Shown one piece after another: positions 37,617 to 46,023 of a DNA stretch of 46,023 bases. The first letter of the stretch is position 1, and each line of letters opens with the position of its first letter. The stretch is from contig NZ_CP046184.1 in the NCBI RefSeq assembly GCF_012567685.1, forward strand, positions 202,287 to 248,309, written 5' to 3'. The notes under the pieces are model-generated. The model was not told where the DNA came from. It was given only the letters and a program-made list of their open reading frames with translations, and ran no database searches. The DNA comes from Enterobacteriaceae endosymbiont of Donacia marginata. Lineage in GTDB: Bacteria > Pseudomonadota > Gammaproteobacteria > Enterobacterales > Enterobacteriaceae. Made by a program: the position numbers and the translations under genes.

Positions 37617-40109
37617 TTACCATTTTTTTAAAAAATTAAATTGAAAAAATTGAGTTTTATCTGTTTTATATTTTGTAAATGGGTATGCAAAAGATATATT
37701 TACATCGCCGAAAGGTGTATGAAATTGGAAAGATAACCCAATTGAAGATCTGATTTGTGAAAAAATATTAAAATTCGGAATTTTATATAATTTAAATAAA
37801 TAATTATTTTTCCATGAAGTATCTATTAAATTACCAATATCTAAAAAAAGAGATGATTTTATTTGCTCTATATATTGATTATCTAAAAATGAAATAGGAA
37901 TAATTAATTCATTATTAAAATTAAATAAAAAATTACCTCCAATTGAATTATTAGATAAACAGATAGTTTGCCCATTATTACAACGATATTTTTTTGAAGA
38001 ATAATATATAGCTTTAGGACCAATACTATTGGTTTGGAATCCTCTTATTGTATTAGAACCTCCCAAATAAAAATTTTTATAAAAAGGATATTTACCACCT
38101 AAAAAACCATTTCCATAACCAAAATGGCTTTTAAATAAAAATACTACAGGATTATTTTTAAAATAACTTTTAAATATTTGTAAATTTAAAGGAATATATC
38201 TTGAATAATTAAAATTAATTTTAAAATTACGATTTTTACTATACCATGGGATAGAAAAATATGTTTTTAAAGAACTTAGTATCCCATTTTCTGGGATTAT
38301 ATCTAAATTTTTTAAATTACTATATAAAAAAGAATAATTAACTATAAATTCATCTAATAAATAATGATTATATAATTTATTATACATTTTATATCCTATA
38401 TATCTAAGATAATTCCATAGATATAATTCTGGTTCAATATTACTAATATGATTTTGTATAAATCCAATACTATTGGTAATAGTATAATTATTATTAATAG
38501 GAAACTTTAAAATTCCAAAAAAACCTTGATTTTTATTAATATAATTATAAAACAAGTTATCATCTTCATTAATTGTATTTAAAAATATTTTTATACCAGC
38601 ATTAATTTTTTTAAAAAAAAGATGATTTTTCATAATAAAAAATTGTAAATAAGAATGATAAAAATCTTTACTAAAATTAATATCTATATCATATCCAGTA
38701 CCTATAAAATTATTTTGTTGTAAAATAGTATTAAATGCTAATAAACCTCCTTGAATCATTCCTAATCCTGACTTTAAAAATCCTTCATTTTTCTCATCTA
38801 CTTGATATAATACATCTATTGTATTATTTAAATCATGATTTTTATGAAAAAATATTTCTACTTTATTAAAGTATCCTAAAGAAAATAATTTATCTTTAGT
38901 TTTTTTTATTAATTCAATATTAATTAGGTTTCCTTCTATTTGTAATAGTTCATTTCTTAAAATAGAATCTTTAGTAAAATTATTTCCTAAAAAATTAATT
39001 TTTCTTACATAATATTGACGATTAGTATTAATTTTAAAAATTATATTTATTTTATTATTTTTGTCATCTAAAATTGTTTTTATCATAATTTGTGAATCTA
39101 AAAATCCATTTTTTTCTAAAAAATTTTTTATTTTATATTTTAAATCTATAATTTTTTTATTTTGATAAATTGTCCCTGGTATAATATTAATTATATTTTT
39201 AATATGTTTATAATATTTTTTTTGATCAATATCTAATAATATTTTATTATAAAAATATCTTTTATCTTCTTTTATTTTTATTATTAAATAAACATTTTTT
39301 TTATTAAATGATAAATTTTGAATAATATTTTGGATTTTAAATTTTACATATCCATTATTTATATAAAAATTTTTTAATTTATCTAAAATTTTAATAATAT
39401 AACTAATTTCATATTTATTTTTTTTTGAAAAAACAAATAAAAAATTATTATTTATTTTTAAATGATTTAATAAAAAATTAGTTGAATAATTATTATTACC
39501 TATAATATTAATTTGATTAATTTTTGCAAAACCATCTTCTTTTAAAGTTATTAAAATATTAACTTTATTATTTTTATTTTTTAGAATTTTTATTCTTATA
39601 AATGAAGAAAACATTGAAGATCTGAAAAAGAATAATTCTATATTTTTTCTAAAAAAAAATAATAAATTATTATTTAATATTTGACCCTTTTTTATTTTCA
39701 GTTCATTTAATAAATAATAAATAATATTATTATTAATTATTTTATTTCCTTTAACTATTATATTATTAATAATCGGTTTTTCTGTAATTTTTACAAAAAT
39801 AAAATTTTTATTTTGGAAAACATTAATATTATTTACCATATTAGTTATATATAATATATGCATAATATTAGATATTTCTTTTAAAGAAATACATTTTTTT
39901 ATATCTTTATAACAAGATATACCAAGATCTTGTAATTTAATTTTATTTAAACCAAAATATATTATATTTTTAATACAAGATTTTTTTTTTAAAATAGCTG
40001 AATAACAAATATTATTAATATTAAAAAATAATAAAAAAATAAGTATATATTTATAATATTTAAAAATTTTTAAAAAATATTTTTTTTTATTAAAACTGTT
40101 TAAAATCAT
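37617..40109 (-). CDS. bamA: Outer membrane protein assembly factor BamA
   Basis: BamA inserts beta-barrel proteins into the outer membrane. It has 830 residues (E. coli 810). A signal-like hydrophobic segment ends near residue 37 (CYSA). Repeated POTRA domains follow, recognisable by motifs such as INQINIIGNNNYST and YYVRKINFLGNNFTKD. The C-terminal barrel has the lid-loop motif TIRGFQTNSIGPKAIYY, a Cys pair nearby (CNNGQTIC), and the terminal FQFNFLKKW, matching E. coli FQFNIGKTW. The start codon overlaps the end of rseP by 20 bases. The POTRA region is the most diverged part. Confidence 0.95.
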   Translation of the reverse strand: MILNSFNKKKYFLKIFKYYKYILIFLLFFNINNICYSAILKKKSCIKNIIYFGLNKIKLQDLGISCYKDIKKCISLKEISNIMHILYITNMVNNINVFQNKNFIFVKITEKPIINNIIVKGNKIINNNIIYYLLNELKIKKGQILNNNLLFFFRKNIELFFFRSSMFSSFIRIKILKNKNNKVNILITLKEDGFAKINQINIIGNNNYSTNFLLNHLKINNNFLFVFSKKNKYEISYIIKILDKLKNFYINNGYVKFKIQNIIQNLSFNKKNVYLIIKIKEDKRYFYNKILLDIDQKKYYKHIKNIINIIPGTIYQNKKIIDLKYKIKNFLEKNGFLDSQIMIKTILDDKNNKINIIFKINTNRQYYVRKINFLGNNFTKDSILRNELLQIEGNLINIELIKKTKDKLFSLGYFNKVEIFFHKNHDLNNTIDVLYQVDEKNEGFLKSGLGMIQGGLLAFNTILQQNNFIGTGYDIDINFSKDFYHSYLQFFIMKNHLFFKKINAGIKIFLNTINEDDNLFYNYINKNQGFFGILKFPINNNYTITNSIGFIQNHISNIEPELYLWNYLRYIGYKMYNKLYNHYLLDEFIVNYSFLYSNLKNLDIIPENGILSSLKTYFSIPWYSKNRNFKINFNYSRYIPLNLQIFKSYFKNNPVVFLFKSHFGYGNGFLGGKYPFYKNFYLGGSNTIRGFQTNSIGPKAIYYSSKKYRCNNGQTICLSNNSIGGNFLFNFNNELIIPISFLDNQYIEQIKSSLFLDIGNLIDTSWKNNYLFKLYKIPNFNIFSQIRSSIGLSFQFHTPFGDVNISFAYPFTKYKTDKTQFFQFNFLKKW

Positions 40110-41451
40110 TTATAAATGTAAACCCCATAATTATAGTTAAAATAACTATACTAATAGTATATATGAATTGTTTAATTTTATTTGATATTTTTTTACCAAT
40201 AATTTTTTCATAAATTAAAAATAATAATTGTCCACCATCTAAAATTGGAATAGGAAATAAATTAATTATACTTAAATTAATATTTATTAAAGCTAAAAAC
40301 ATAAAATAATAAATAAAATTATTACGAACTAATATACTGGCGATATGTCCTATTGAAATAGGTCCATTTAATCTATAAATATTTTTTTTATTATTTAATA
40401 AATAAATAAAAGAATTTAGAATTAATTTTATTGATTTTAAAGTTTCACTTATGGATTTTTTTAATGATTTAATTAAATTTAATTTATATATACTTTTTGA
40501 AGTATCTTTAATACTTATTATTTGTGGTAAAAAACCTAAAAAACCATTTTTTTTATATTTTCTAAAAGAAGTTAAAATAATAAAATTCATATTTTGTTGT
40601 TTTCTTTTTATTTTTAAATGAATAAATTTATTTGGATTATTATATATTAATTTTTGAAAATTATACCAATTAATAAATTTTTTTCCTTCTATACTTAAAA
40701 TTTTATCACCGATATGTAATTTTGATTTATCTGCTGGTGAACCAGGTATTATATATGTAATAATAGGATTAATCTTTAATCCTTTAGGTATTATTCCTAA
40801 CATTAATATTAAATTTTTCTCTTTTGAAAATTTTATAAAATTATTATCAATATTTAATTTTTTATTTTTAATCAAGTTATAATTTTTTTTATTAATTTCT
40901 AAATTTATTTTTTTATTTAAATTAATAAATTGATTTAGTTCTAAATTTAAGAAATTCCAACTATTAATAGTTACATTATTAATTTTTTTAATTTCTAAAT
41001 TAGATTTTAATCCAATTATATTAGCAATTGAAGTATAATTAATTTCATTAATAGTATTTTTTTTTATCGGTAATCCTATAAAAAAAATTATCCAATAAAC
41101 TAATATTGCAAAAATAATATTTGCAATTGGACCTCCTAAAATAATTAATAATTGTTTAAAAAAACTTATTTTTTTAAAAAATAATAATTTAAATTTTTTT
41201 ATATATTTTATATTATCATTACTGATAATATCAGGTATTTTAACATATCCACCTAATGGGATTAATCTTAGCACATAATTAGTTCCATATTTATCACGGT
41301 ATTGAAAAATTTTTTTACCAAAACCTACAGAAAAACATTCTATATAAATATTAAATGATCTTGCTATATAAAAATGACCATATTCATGTATTATAATTAA
41401 ACTACTTATAGTTATAATAAATATAATTATGTCATATAAAATATTAAACAA
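40090..41451 (-). CDS. rseP: Membrane site-2 protease RseP, TTG start
   Basis: RseP is an inner-membrane zinc protease that cleaves within membranes. In E. coli it cuts the anti-sigma factor RseA and remnant signal peptides. It has 453 residues (E. coli 450). The catalytic HEYGH is near residue 22, the second zinc ligand is in PIPILDGGQLL near the C-terminus, and a PDZ-like module (IIPGSPADKSKLHIGDKILSIEG) lies between. The N-terminus MFNILYDIIIF fits E. coli MLSFLWDLASF only if translation starts at the TTG at 41451, since no in-frame ATG is available there. cdsA, which precedes it in E. coli, is missing. Confidence 0.94.
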   Translation of the reverse strand: MFNILYDIIIFIITISSLIIIHEYGHFYIARSFNIYIECFSVGFGKKIFQYRDKYGTNYVLRLIPLGGYVKIPDIISNDNIKYIKKFKLLFFKKISFFKQLLIILGGPIANIIFAILVYWIIFFIGLPIKKNTINEINYTSIANIIGLKSNLEIKKINNVTINSWNFLNLELNQFINLNKKINLEINKKNYNLIKNKKLNIDNNFIKFSKEKNLILMLGIIPKGLKINPIITYIIPGSPADKSKLHIGDKILSIEGKKFINWYNFQKLIYNNPNKFIHLKIKRKQQNMNFIILTSFRKYKKNGFLGFLPQIISIKDTSKSIYKLNLIKSLKKSISETLKSIKLILNSFIYLLNNKKNIYRLNGPISIGHIASILVRNNFIYYFMFLALININLSIINLFPIPILDGGQLLFLIYEKIIGKKISNKIKQFIYTISIVILTIIMGFTFINDFKQF

Positions 41452-41459
41452 AATTTTAA

Positions 41460-41465
41460 CTCCTA
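41460..41465 (-). promoter_or_regulatory. Ribosome binding site that sets the rseP TTG start
   Basis: On the minus strand TAGGAG stands eight bases before TTG (41451-41449). The strength of the site in such A+T-rich DNA, and the fit of the resulting N-terminus, argue for TTG initiation. Confidence 0.6.
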
Positions 41466-41530
41466 AAATTAGGATTTTTAATCTATATTAATAATATATT
41501 AATTAAAATTTATCTATAAAATAAATTTTA

Positions 41531-42268
41531 TTAATCTCCACCAAACCGACGATTTCTTTTTATAAAAGAATTTAATGCTTTTTTAAAATCCTTTTTATTA
41601 AAATCAGGCCATAATTTTTTAGTAAAATATAATTCTGAATATGCAATTTGCCAAATTAAAAAATTACTTATACGATACTCTCCACCTGTTCTTATTACTA
41701 AATCTACGGGAGAAATATCGTTTAAACAAATATAGTTATTTATAATTTTTTCATTAATATTTTCAGGATTTAATAATCCTTTATTAATATCTACAACAAT
41801 TTTTTTCACACTATTTACAATATCCCAACGACCACCATAATTAGCTGCTATATTTAATAATAAATTATTATTATTTTTTGTTAAATTTTCTGCTTTAATA
41901 ATTGCTTTTTGTAAAGAAAAATTAAATTTATTTTTATTACCAATAATTTTTAAACGTATTTTTTTTTTTTCTAAGTTTTTTGTTTCAATATCTAATATTT
42001 CTTTAAATAAATCCATTAAAAATGTTACTTCATCACTGGATCTTTTCCAATTTTCACTACTAAAAGCATATAAAGTTAATGCTTTTATATTATATTTTAA
42101 ACATAAACCAATTATTTTTTTTACAGTTTTAACTCCTTTTCTATGACCTAAAAAATTTAATTTTTTATTTTTTTTAGCCCATCTTCTATTACCATCCATA
42201 ATAATTGCAATATGATTAGGATAAGAGATAATATTATTTTTTTCTTTACTAATTTTATTTATTTTCAT
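41531..42268 (-). CDS. uppS: Undecaprenyl diphosphate synthase
   Basis: UppS extends farnesyl diphosphate with isopentenyl units to make the lipid carrier for peptidoglycan. It has 245 residues (E. coli 253). The catalytic Asp25 is in HIAIIMDGNRRWAKK. LYAFSSENWKR, LNIAANYGGRWDI, and the C-terminal DLVIRTGGEYRISNFLIWQIAYSELYF segment, a family signature, are all present. dxr, its upstream neighbour in E. coli, and cdsA, its downstream neighbour, are both absent. A 12-A run (minus strand, 41959-41970) lies inside the open frame. Confidence 0.96.
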   Translation of the reverse strand: MKINKISKEKNNIISYPNHIAIIMDGNRRWAKKNKKLNFLGHRKGVKTVKKIIGLCLKYNIKALTLYAFSSENWKRSSDEVTFLMDLFKEILDIETKNLEKKKIRLKIIGNKNKFNFSLQKAIIKAENLTKNNNNLLLNIAANYGGRWDIVNSVKKIVVDINKGLLNPENINEKIINNYICLNDISPVDLVIRTGGEYRISNFLIWQIAYSELYFTKKLWPDFNKKDFKKALNSFIKRNRRFGGD

Positions 42269-42359
42269 TTTTTTTTAAAATTGGAAATTTTATATTTATA
42301 ACTAATAAATAAAAAATAAATAATATAAAAAAATTCTATTTTTTAATCTAAATTACTAA

Positions 42360-42911
42360 TTAAAATAATTCTTTTTCTTTCTTTTTTAAAAATTCTTTTA
42401 TATAATTAATATAAAATGTAGTTTGTTTTTGAACAATACTATATAATTTTTGTTCTTGATTTTCATCTATATCTTTATTTTTTAAACAAAATTTAATTTT
42501 ATTATTTGTTTTTCTACGTATATTACGAATATTAATTCTATTAAATTCTGCTTCTATTTTTATATTTTTAAAAATTTTTATTTTCCTAGTTTCTGTCATA
42601 ATAGGCATTTTAACATAAATACTAGAATCTATTATTTTAGTTGTTACATCTAAATTTGAAAGTATAATACTTTTTTCTATATTTTTTATTATTGTATAAT
42701 CAAATGGAGTTATTTTTAGGGTAGAAGAATTTTCGACAACTATAGAAGATATATGATGAATTAATATCGATTTATTATTTAATTTTAAAGAAATATTATT
42801 TAATAAATAAGGAGATAATCTAGTCTGTGATAGATTATTAATTTTATCTATAAATAAATCTATACATTTTTGCATATTTTTTTTATTATCATTTATAATA
42901 TTATTATACAT
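42360..42911 (-). CDS. frr: Ribosome recycling factor
   Basis: Frr acts with EF-G to split ribosomes after termination. It has 183 residues (E. coli 185). The long three-helix bundle and the small domain are recognisable, with VVENSSTLKITPFD, PIMTETRKI and NIRNIRRKTNNKIK, where the last contains the conserved Arg region. The usual RTGRASP near residue 28 is diverged to SQTRLSP. AAGGA precedes the ATG. It follows pyrH by 33 bases. A very divergent but intact member. Confidence 0.94.
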   Translation of the reverse strand: MYNNIINDNKKNMQKCIDLFIDKINNLSQTRLSPYLLNNISLKLNNKSILIHHISSIVVENSSTLKITPFDYTIIKNIEKSIILSNLDVTTKIIDSSIYVKMPIMTETRKIKIFKNIKIEAEFNRINIRNIRRKTNNKIKFCLKNKDIDENQEQKLYSIVQKQTTFYINYIKEFLKKKEKELF

Positions 42912-42944
42912 ATAATATCCTTAATTTAAATTATATATTTTTAT

Positions 42945-43673
42945 TTAATTATTTTTAATTACTGTCCCTTCAAGTTTACCGGTTAAAATTCTATAAAGTG
43001 ATCCTGGTTTTTGAATATTAAAAATATGTATAGGAACATTATAATCACGCGCTAAAATAAAAGCTGTATTATCCATAATTTTAATTTTTTTTTTTATTAC
43101 ATAATCATAATCTATTTTATCAAAAAATTTAGCATTAGAATAATTAATAGGATCTTTTGAATATACCCCATTTACTTTTGTTGCTTTTAATATAGCATTA
43201 GCTTCTAATTCAATCCCTCTTAAACATGCTGTAGTATCTGTAGTAAATAAAGGATTACCAATACCACCTGTTAATACAATTATATTTTTTTTAATTAAAT
43301 CCATTGCTTCAAAAGCATTATATTCTTTACATATCCCCTGTATTGGTAAAGATGACATTAAATATACATTAATTAATTTATTTTTAATTGATTGATATAA
43401 CAATAAACCATTAATAATTGTTGATAACATACCAATTTGATCACCTAAAACTCTTTTCAAATTATTATTTCCATTACAATATTTACCTCTAAATAAATTT
43501 CCTCCTCCAATTACTATTGCTATTTCAATACCTAATGGTAAAATACTTTTTACTTCTTTTATAATATAATCTAATAATTTATTATCTATACCAGATAGAT
43601 TTTTACCTTGTAAAAATTCTCCACTTATTTTTAATATAATACGATCATAAATTATTTTTGTTTTAATATTCAT
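42945..43673 (-). CDS. pyrH: UMP kinase
   Basis: PyrH phosphorylates UMP to UDP. From the ATG at 43673 it has 242 residues (E. coli 241). It shows YDRIILKISGEFLQG at the start, IVIGGGNLFRG, LTGGIGNPLFTTDTTACLRG and LKATKVNGVYSKDP, with the C-terminal GTVIKNN. An upstream TTG at 43733 would add 20 residues with no counterpart in the family, so I prefer 43673. It lies between tsf and frr as in E. coli. Confidence 0.96.
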   Translation of the reverse strand: MNIKTKIIYDRIILKISGEFLQGKNLSGIDNKLLDYIIKEVKSILPLGIEIAIVIGGGNLFRGKYCNGNNNLKRVLGDQIGMLSTIINGLLLYQSIKNKLINVYLMSSLPIQGICKEYNAFEAMDLIKKNIIVLTGGIGNPLFTTDTTACLRGIELEANAILKATKVNGVYSKDPINYSNAKFFDKIDYDYVIKKKIKIMDNTAFILARDYNVPIHIFNIQKPGSLYRILTGKLEGTVIKNN

Positions 43674-43733
43674 ATAGTACTTATTATATTTTTTATATAA
43701 AATATATTTTATTAAATTGTATAAATAAAACAA

Positions 43734-44540
43734 TTAATTTTTAATTATATTTGAACCTAATTCAAAACATATAAATTCAAAAATTTTCATATTATTTTCA
43801 TTTAAAAAATGAAATACTGTTTTATTATTATCTAATAAAAATTTTTGATTATATAAAGTAATATTATTTATAAATTTTTTTACACGTCCTTCTATTATTT
43901 TTTTTATAATTATTTTAGATTTATTATTTTTTAATGCAATACTTTTTTGTAAATCATATTCATGATTTATAATATTTTCTGGAATATTTTTTTCAGAAAT
44001 ATAATCAGGTTGTAACATTGCTATATGCATAGAAATTTGTTTCATTAATAGATCATTATCTATATTAGATCTAATTATTACCCCGATACGTTTACTATGG
44101 TGTATATATTTTCCTATAAATTTCCCTTGAATATAACCTAACCTATTAATATATATATTTTCTTTTAAAATTCCAATTAAATTTATTCTTTCTTGATTAA
44201 AAATTTTTCTTAATATAGAAATATTAACTTGTTGATGTTTAAATACATATGTTAAAATATTTTTTCCAAATTTTATTATTTGTGATGATTTTGCTACAAA
44301 ATCTGTTTGGCAATTTATTTCTAATAATATTCCAAAATCTTTAGTTATATAATCTAAAATTAATCCTTCTTTTGTTTTATTTTTTGATTTTTTAATAGAT
44401 TCTATTTTTGCATATTTCCTTATATAATCTATTGCTTTATTAATATCTCCTTTTGTAACTATTAATGCTTTTTTGCATTCTATAATACTAATATTCGTTA
44501 TATTTCTTAATTCTTTAATTTTATTAATGTCAATTTTCAA
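43734..44540 (-). CDS. tsf: Elongation factor Ts, TTG start
   Basis: EF-Ts exchanges GDP for GTP on EF-Tu. It has 268 residues (E. coli 283). IKELRNITNISIIECKKAL is the N-terminal UBA-like domain. The core shows LEINCQTDFVAKSSQ, containing the TDFVAK that enters EF-Tu, and IAMLQPDYISEKNIP and IIEGRVKKFINNITLYNQKF follow. The start codon is TTG at 44540, preceded by TAGGAG. No in-frame ATG lies between it and the conserved domain. The coding end touches the upstream pyrH TTG candidate, and rpsB ends 13 bases upstream of the start. Confidence 0.96.
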   Translation of the reverse strand: MKIDINKIKELRNITNISIIECKKALIVTKGDINKAIDYIRKYAKIESIKKSKNKTKEGLILDYITKDFGILLEINCQTDFVAKSSQIIKFGKNILTYVFKHQQVNISILRKIFNQERINLIGILKENIYINRLGYIQGKFIGKYIHHSKRIGVIIRSNIDNDLLMKQISMHIAMLQPDYISEKNIPENIINHEYDLQKSIALKNNKSKIIIKKIIEGRVKKFINNITLYNQKFLLDNNKTVFHFLNENNMKIFEFICFELGSNIIKN

Positions 44541-44546
44541 TCTTAA

Positions 44547-44552
44547 CTCCTA
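44547..44552 (-). promoter_or_regulatory. Ribosome binding site that sets the tsf TTG start
   Basis: On the minus strand TAGGAG lies six bases before TTG (44540-44538) and immediately downstream of the rpsB stop codon (44556-44554). That is textbook spacing for initiation at TTG. Confidence 0.65.
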
Positions 44553-44553
44553 A

Positions 44554-45261
44554 TTAGTTTATAAATTCTTTTTTATTATTAATATTTAAATTATTATTTG
44601 AAATTGCTTTAGTTACATAATATAAATATAATTTTATTGCACGAATAGCATCATCATTAGCCGGGATAACAAAATTAATACCTTCAGGATTTGAATTAGT
44701 GTCTACAATAGCAAATATAGGAATATTTAATTTTTTAGCTTCTTTTATAGCAATTTTTTCATAATTTGCATCAATAACAAATATAGCATCAGGTAATCCT
44801 CCCATATTTTTTATACCTCCTAAACTTTTTTCCAAGTTTAATAACTCTCTATTTCGTGTTAATACTTCTTTTTTTATTAATTGTTTAAACATTCCATTTT
44901 TTTTTTGTAATGATAATTCTTTTAATTTTTTTATAGATTGTTTTACAGTTTTCCAGTTAGTTAACATTCCGCCTAGCCAACGATGATTAACAAAAAATTG
45001 ATTACAATTAATTGCTGTTTCTTTTATAAGATTAGATGCAGCTTTTTTAGTTCCAATAAATAAAATCTTACCTTTACGAGAACTTATTTTTTTTAGTTCT
45101 TTTAATGCATTATTAAACATTAAAACAGTTTTATCTAAATTAATAATATGTATTTTATTTTTATATTTAAAAATAAATTTTTTCATTTTAGGATTCCAAT
45201 AACGAGTTTGATGTCCAAAATGCGCACCTACTTTAAACATTTTATTAATAGATATAGACAT
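44554..45261 (-). CDS. rpsB: 30S ribosomal protein S2
   Basis: S2 is a structural protein of the small ribosomal subunit. It has 235 residues (E. coli 241). Clear family signatures are [68 protein letters not shown] and [38 protein letters not shown] precedes the ATG. It leads the rpsB-tsf-pyrH-frr series and diverges from map as in E. coli. Its 164-base upstream spacer must hold promoters for both directions, but I see no convincing hexamer pair. Confidence 0.97.
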   Translation of the reverse strand: MSISINKMFKVGAHFGHQTRYWNPKMKKFIFKYKNKIHIINLDKTVLMFNNALKELKKISSRKGKILFIGTKKAASNLIKETAINCNQFFVNHRWLGGMLTNWKTVKQSIKKLKELSLQKKNGMFKQLIKKEVLTRNRELLNLEKSLGGIKNMGGLPDAIFVIDANYEKIAIKEAKKLNIPIFAIVDTNSNPEGINFVIPANDDAIRAIKLYLYYVTKAISNNNLNINNKKEFIN

Positions 45262-45425
45262 TATTCTTTATCCTTATTTATTATATTATTAAAATAATAT
45301 TATAAAATTAATATTTATACAAAAAAATAATTTGATTAATTAAATTTAATAATATTTAAATTTAATCTAATTATTTATAATATAACATTTAATATATAAG
45401 ATTAATAAATTTATAAAATAAAATA

Positions 45426-46023
45426 ATGAAAATATTAATTAAAAATTCTAAAGAAATAAAAAAAATTAATAAATCTTGTCAATTAGCTGCAGAAGTATTA
45501 GAAATGATTGAAAATTATATATTACCAGGGATTAGTACAGAAGAAATTAATAATATATGTCATAATTATATTACAAAAATTCAAAAAGCTAAACCTGCAA
45601 CTTTAGGATATAATGGATTTCCGAAATCTATATGTATTTCTAAAAATGATATTGTGTGTCATGGTATTTCAAATAAAAATGATATATTAAAACAAGGTGA
45701 TATTGTTAATATAGATGTAACTGTTTTGTATAATAATTATTATGGTGATACATCAAAAATGTTTTTTGTTGGAAATAAAATTTCTACAAAATCTAAATTA
45801 TTATGTTTAACTGCTCAAAAAAGTTTATATAAAGCAATTAGTATTTTAAAACCAGGAATTAGATTATATAAAATTGGACAGGTAATTCAAAAATATGTCG
45901 AATCAAAAAATTTTTCTGTTGTAAGAAATTATTGTGGACATGGTATAGGAAAAAATTTTCATGAGGATCCACAAATTTTACATTATGAAGCATATGATTA
46001 TGGAATTTTATTAAAACCTGGGA
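45426..46023 (+). CDS. map: Methionine aminopeptidase, 3' part outside window
   Basis: Map removes the initiator methionine from nascent proteins. The frame stays open for 199 codons up to the window edge (E. coli Map is 264). Metal ligands Asp97 (NIDVTV), Asp108 (GDTSKMF) and His172 (CGHGIGKNFHEDPQ) are present, as is His79 (VCHGI); the last glutamate ligands lie beyond the edge. The divergent map/rpsB arrangement is the same as in E. coli. Confidence 0.95.
   Translation, partial: MKILIKNSKEIKKINKSCQLAAEVLEMIENYILPGISTEEINNICHNYITKIQKAKPATLGYNGFPKSICISKNDIVCHGISNKNDILKQGDIVNIDVTVLYNNYYGDTSKMFFVGNKISTKSKLLCLTAQKSLYKAISILKPGIRLYKIGQVIQKYVESKNFSVVRNYCGHGIGKNFHEDPQILHYEAYDYGILLKPG

Noticed and set aside
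43674-43733. pyrH start at TTG 43733, abutting tsf
   Set aside because: It adds 20 hydrophobic/aromatic residues not found in UMP kinases. The ATG at 43673 gives the normal length.
1-46023. A novel defence, mobile or biosynthetic system
   Set aside because: Every gene is a recognisable enterobacterial housekeeping orthologue in largely ancestral order. Nothing looks transferred or uncharacterised.

Overview
The window looks like part of the shrunken chromosome of a bacterial endosymbiont from the Enterobacterales, of the general Buchnera / Blochmannia / Ishikawaella kind. I base this on three things. The DNA is extremely A+T rich. The proteins align almost end to end with Escherichia coli proteins but are enriched in Lys, Asn and Ile. 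Gene order follows E. coli blocks from which neighbours have been cleanly removed. I cannot name the species. I found no mobile element, prophage, CRISPR array, tRNA, rRNA or transferred island. Every gene I can see has a recognisable E. coli orthologue, so I do not claim a new system.

Layout, left to right. A truncated degP runs off the left edge on the minus strand. From 853 to 21240 everything is on the plus strand: rpiA; dapF-uvrD-corA (E. coli order without xerC and yigB); a 926-base non-coding stretch; sucA-sucB, then cydA-cydB and a 28-codon cydX; parE; and the pyruvate dehydrogenase cluster aceE-aceF-lpdA. Next comes a minus-strand block, bolA-clpP-clpX-lon-dapE (E. coli order without tig), with suhB upstream. 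nfuA, metA and proS are on the plus strand. From 45261 down to 31643 runs a tightly packed minus-strand series of eleven genes: rpsB-tsf-pyrH-frr-uppS-rseP-bamA-skp-fabZ-dnaE-tilS. This is the E. coli chromosome arm without dxr, cdsA, lpxD, lpxA, lpxB, rnhB and accA. A truncated map gene diverges from rpsB at the right edge.

How the genes fit together. LpdA is shared by the pyruvate and 2-oxoglutarate dehydrogenase complexes. NfuA is a [4Fe-4S] carrier and may support lipoate synthesis for both E2 subunits. SucAB makes succinyl-CoA, the acyl donor for MetA (methionine) and for the lysine step upstream of DapE, while sucCD is absent from its usual place. The genes therefore suit essential amino-acid supply more than a full citric acid cycle. 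Cytochrome bd (CydABX) is the respiratory oxidase seen here. BamA, Skp, DegP and RseP show that an outer-membrane protein route is kept, although the lipid A genes normally interleaved with them are missing from this locus.

Observations most worth a second look: a SuhB that has lost most IMPase metal ligands; a SucB whose peripheral-subunit-binding domain is eroded; TTG starts with strong Shine-Dalgarno sequences on tsf and rseP; a convergent proS/tilS overlap carrying a terminator-like hairpin; a repeated near-palindrome with 42-base spacing upstream of bolA; and long A-tracts inside intact essential genes.
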